7,898 nucleotides of DNA from JAEDES01 sp964616405 (lineage in GTDB: Bacteria > Bacillota_I > Bacilli_A > RF39 > UBA660): NCBI GenBank assembly GCA_964616405.1, contig CAZTRE010000049.1:1-7898 (forward strand), read 5' to 3'. Below the pieces are notes generated by a model, which worked only from the letters and a program-made list of their open reading frames with translations, was not told the origin of the DNA and did no database searches. Position numbers and translations under genes: made by a program. Below, one piece after another: positions 6,043 through 7,898 of this stretch; within the stretch, counting starts at the first letter, position 1; every line of letters starts with the position of its first letter.

Positions 6043-7695
6043 ATGAGCAAAATAAAAATTTTTAGTTTAGGCGGTCTTAATGAAAATGGCAAAAATATGT
6101 ACGTTATAAAAGTAGATAAAGATATTTTTGTATTTGACGCCGGTCTAAAGTATGATAACGATCAAAATTTAGGCATTGATTATATAATTCCAAATTTTGA
6201 TTACTTAATAAAAAACAGAAAAAATATAAAAGGAATCTTTTTAACACATGGGCACGAAGGAAATATGGGGGCCGTTCCTGATATTTTGGAGGCAATGCCT
6301 AATGTCCCAATTTATGGTACAAAGTTAACCATCGAAATATTAAAAAGCGATTTAACTCAGGAGCAACTAAATAAAGCTGTAATTAAAGAAATAAAGCCCC
6401 ATGTAAAACTTGTTTTTGGAAAAAACACTATATTTCCAATTAGTGTAACACATTCTATACCAGATGCAGTATGTTATGTTTTATACACTGCTGATGGAGC
6501 TATAGTTTATACAGGAGACTTTGTTTTTGATTCGACAATGATGGGGGCCTATAAAACAGATATTGGCAAATTAGCCTATGTTGGAAAACAAGGTGTATTA
6601 TGCTTATTAGCCGAATCAACATATGCCGCAAGAAAAGGTCACACTTCTCCAAACAATCGAGTATCAAGTTTTATTAGGGAAGTTTTAAATAAGAATGAAA
6701 ATAGAATAATTGCTACAATTTTACCAGCCCATTTCTATAGAATTCAAGAAATATTTAATGAGGTATCAAAAACTCATCGTAAAATTGTTATTATGGGCAA
6801 ATCGCTACAAGAATTAATAAGTAATGCCTTAGAAAATGGTTATTTAAATATTGATTCTAGTAAAATAGGTTCGTTAACTGATTTAGAATTAAAAGATACT
6901 GTTGTTTTAATTTCTGATGAAAAAGAAAAACCATTTGCTAACCTTGAAAGAATTATCAAGGGCTATGACAAATATATTAAAATCAAAGAAACAGATACCA
7001 TTTTCATAACTGAGCCAAGCTATGAAGGAATTGAAAAAAGAACAGCTGTCATAATGGATGAAATTGCCATGCTTGGAGCCAATGCAGTAAGTCTATCTGC
7101 TAAAAAACATTTACTGCATCATGCCTCTAGCGAGGATTTAATGCTGATGATCAACTTAATGAATCCAAAATATTATTTTCCAGTTAAGGGAGAATACAGA
7201 AATCAATATGCCAATGCCGAAATTGCTGAAGAATTAGGTATTCCAAAAGAAAATATTATTTTGAAACAGAATGGCGATGTCCTTGAATTAGTTAAAGGTA
7301 AAAATACCAATTCTGTTGAACATGTTGACGTTGACGAAATCTTAATTGATGGCAAAAGCCAAGGCGATATTGGCTCATTAGTTTTGAAAGATCGTGAAAT
7401 GCTAGGAGAAAATGGTATAGTTATAATTAGCTGTACATTAGACCGTGAAACAAAACAGATTTTAGGTGGTCCAGAAATATTAACCCGAGGCTTTATTTAC
7501 GTCAAAGAAAGTCAGGACTTATTAGAAGAAACTAAGCAGATATCTCGTGAAGTAATAGAAAAAAATATTGGAGAAAATGCTAAACGTGTCGATTATGCAA
7601 AAATTAAAAATGATGTTCGTGATATTTTAGGTAAATTCTTTTCCCATGAAACCGAATCGAAACCAATGATTATTACTGTTATTCAAGAAATTTAA
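6043..7695 (+). CDS. rnj: RNase J-family protein with degenerate metal site (J2-like)
   Basis: Encodes a 550-residue RNase J-family protein of full normal length: metallo-beta-lactamase domain, beta-CASP insertion and C-terminal domain. RNase J1/J2 act as 5' exonuclease and endonuclease in mRNA decay and 16S rRNA maturation in Bacillota. Family blocks include GGLNENGKNMY, THSIPD (His137), YTGDFVFD (Asp159), a YRIQEIF block in the beta-CASP region, HHASSEDLMLMINLMNPKYYFPVKGEYRN (359-387) and GDIGSLVLKDREML. The active site is incomplete. The expected HGHEDH reads HGHEGN (His69, His71, then Gly73 and Asn74), and the His expected in PVHGEYR is Lys382. Two or more metal ligands are therefore lost. 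This fits the RNase J2 type, which has weak or no activity and works with RNase J1, so J1 is predicted elsewhere in the genome. AAGGAGA at 6031-6037 supports the start. Confidence 0.9.
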   Translation: MSKIKIFSLGGLNENGKNMYVIKVDKDIFVFDAGLKYDNDQNLGIDYIIPNFDYLIKNRKNIKGIFLTHGHEGNMGAVPDILEAMPNVPIYGTKLTIEILKSDLTQEQLNKAVIKEIKPHVKLVFGKNTIFPISVTHSIPDAVCYVLYTADGAIVYTGDFVFDSTMMGAYKTDIGKLAYVGKQGVLCLLAESTYAARKGHTSPNNRVSSFIREVLNKNENRIIATILPAHFYRIQEIFNEVSKTHRKIVIMGKSLQELISNALENGYLNIDSSKIGSLTDLELKDTVVLISDEKEKPFANLERIIKGYDKYIKIKETDTIFITEPSYEGIEKRTAVIMDEIAMLGANAVSLSAKKHLLHHASSEDLMLMINLMNPKYYFPVKGEYRNQYANAEIAEELGIPKENIILKQNGDVLELVKGKNTNSVEHVDVDEILIDGKSQGDIGSLVLKDREMLGENGIVIISCTLDRETKQILGGPEILTRGFIYVKESQDLLEETKQISREVIEKNIGENAKRVDYAKIKNDVRDILGKFFSHETESKPMIITVIQEI

Positions 7696-7715
7696 AAAGA
7701 GTTAAAAGCTCTTTT
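7695..7715 (+). terminator. Intrinsic terminator of the RNase J gene
   Basis: A 7-bp stem, AAAAGAG (7695-7701) with CTCTTTT (7709-7715), closes a 7-base loop directly after the stop codon, with the U run inside the 3' arm. It ends just 4 bases before the first tRNA-like half. Confidence 0.7.
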
Positions 7716-7719
7716 ACCT

Positions 7720-7759
7720 GTCTCCGTAACTCAGTTGTATAGAGTAACCCTCTCCTAAG
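7720..7759 (+). pseudogene. 5' half of a tRNA-Arg(CCT)-like gene, copy 1 (decayed)
   Basis: Forty bases fit the 5' half of a tRNA. The acceptor strand GTCTCCG (7720-7726) is followed by TA, a D stem ACTC/GAGT (7729-7732 with 7742-7745), the anticodon stem strand ACCCT (7747-7751) and the anticodon loop CTCCTAA (7752-7758) with anticodon CCT. After G7759 the tRNA pattern stops: no 3' anticodon strand, T arm or 3' acceptor strand follows. The D loop reads GT where the invariant GG is expected, and the D stem has a compensated A-T pair in place of G-C. This suggests an old, decaying copy. It is 31/40 identical to copy 2. Confidence 0.65.
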
Positions 7760-7785
7760 TAAAGAGTTGGGGATATGAGAAAAAG

Positions 7786-7812
7786 ATAAACCCTTTATCT
7801 AAAGGGATTTAT
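7786..7812. repeat. Hairpin after half-tRNA copy 1
   Basis: CCCTTT (7791-7796) pairs with AAAGGG (7801-7806) around a 4-base loop. The outer ATAAA (7786-7790) pairs with TTTAT (7808-7812) across one bulged A. The 11-bp hairpin ends exactly where half-tRNA copy 2 begins. It could be a weak terminator, although no U run follows. Confidence 0.5.
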
Positions 7813-7852
7813 GTCTTCGTAGCTCAATTGGATAGAGCACGGCCCTCCTAAG
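7813..7852 (+). pseudogene. 5' half of a tRNA-Arg(CCT) gene, copy 2 (interrupted in the anticodon loop)
   Basis: This copy is canonical over its whole 5' half. The acceptor strand GTCTTCG (7813-7819) is followed by TA, a D stem GCTC/GAGC (7822-7825 with 7835-7838), a D loop with the invariant GG (7829-7831 region), the anticodon stem strand CGGCC (7840-7844) and the loop CTCCTAA (7845-7851) with anticodon CCT at 7847-7849. The expected 3' strand GGCCG, T arm and acceptor end do not follow; the sequence departs after CTCCTAAG, the same break as in copy 1. It is either a truncated gene or a tRNA gene interrupted by an insertion whose far side is beyond the window. Confidence 0.7.
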
Positions 7853-7861
7853 AGTTTGGTG

Positions 7862-7896
7862 AAAATAAAGGTAAATGCTTAGGAAACCTTTATTTT
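7862..7896. repeat. Perfect 11-bp inverted repeat after half-tRNA copy 2
   Basis: AAAATAAAGGT (7862-7872) is the exact reverse complement of ACCTTTATTTT (7886-7896), with a 13-base loop. The loop holds CTTAGG (7878-7883), the reverse complement of CCTAAG in the tRNA anticodon-loop break point (7847-7852). It could act as a terminator or form part of a recombination site. The window ends two bases later. Confidence 0.6.
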
Positions 7897-7898
7897 AA

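Noticed and set aside
2..7695. Use of UGA as a sense codon (Mollicutes-type code)
   Set aside because: All genes read full length under the standard code with TGG tryptophans, and conserved domains are uninterrupted. TAA-only stops are explained by base composition.
7720..7812. A complete but degenerate tRNA gene at copy 1
   Set aside because: No 3' anticodon strand, T arm (GGTTC-like) or acceptor 3' strand can be drawn from 7760 to 7812; CTCT/AGAG pairing around the loop gives a 9-base loop and does not restore a cloverleaf.
7845..7898. Group I intron in tRNA-Arg(CCT), as known in some bacteria
   Set aside because: The visible bases do not offer the U-G pair expected at a group I 5' splice site; CCTAAG pairs with CTTAGG only by Watson-Crick pairs. 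Copy 1 breaks identically but shows no intron. It cannot be fully excluded because the window ends 46 bases after the break.
7695..7898. T-box leader or CRISPR array at the right end
   Set aside because: There is no T-box sequence or specifier stem, and only two imperfect units with unlike spacers and no cas genes.

Overview
The window is AT-rich chromosomal DNA from a spore-forming, low-GC Bacillota. The evidence is the forespore genes gpr and spoIIP, TAA at every stop codon seen, GGAGG- or AGGTG-type ribosome binding sites, and A-U-rich hairpins that mostly serve both strands. A divergent rpsT beside gpr-spoIIP followed by a small membrane gene matches the order I recall from Bacillus subtilis (rpsT / gpr-spoIIP-yqxA). 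An uncultured, host-associated Bacilli or Erysipelotrichia-like lineage would fit, but the genus cannot be read from this window.

Layout. (1) 2-226: end of a plus-strand gene for a small hypothetical protein, closed by a two-way terminator. (2) 257-1168, minus: a membrane-anchored transglutaminase-like protein with a complete Cys-His-Asp triad. (3) 1256-1519, minus: rpsT (ribosomal protein bS20) with its own promoter and terminator. (4) 1622-3914, plus: a sporulation operon of gpr (germination protease), spoIIP (engulfment peptidoglycan hydrolase) and a small membrane protein overlapping spoIIP. (5) 3983-5081, minus: yidD and an overlapping ZnuA-like lipoprotein that lacks the usual metal-binding histidines. 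(6) 5236-7695, plus: two RNA-processing genes, rnc (RNase III) and an RNase J-family gene whose HxHxDH signature is degenerate, as in the RNase J2 type. A strong promoter and a terminator-like hairpin lie between them. (7) 7695-7898: the RNase J terminator, then two tandem 5' halves of a tRNA-Arg(CCT)-like gene. Both stop at the same point in the anticodon loop and both are followed by a hairpin.

Most of the window is ordinary housekeeping and sporulation DNA. The unusual parts are the right-hand end, where the repeated half-tRNAs look like junctions left by elements integrating at an anticodon-loop attachment site, and two proteins that keep their family fold but have lost catalytic or metal ligands (the RNase J and the ZnuA-like lipoprotein). 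I see no complete new defence or mobile system inside the window. If an integrated element exists, it should start at or beyond the right edge.
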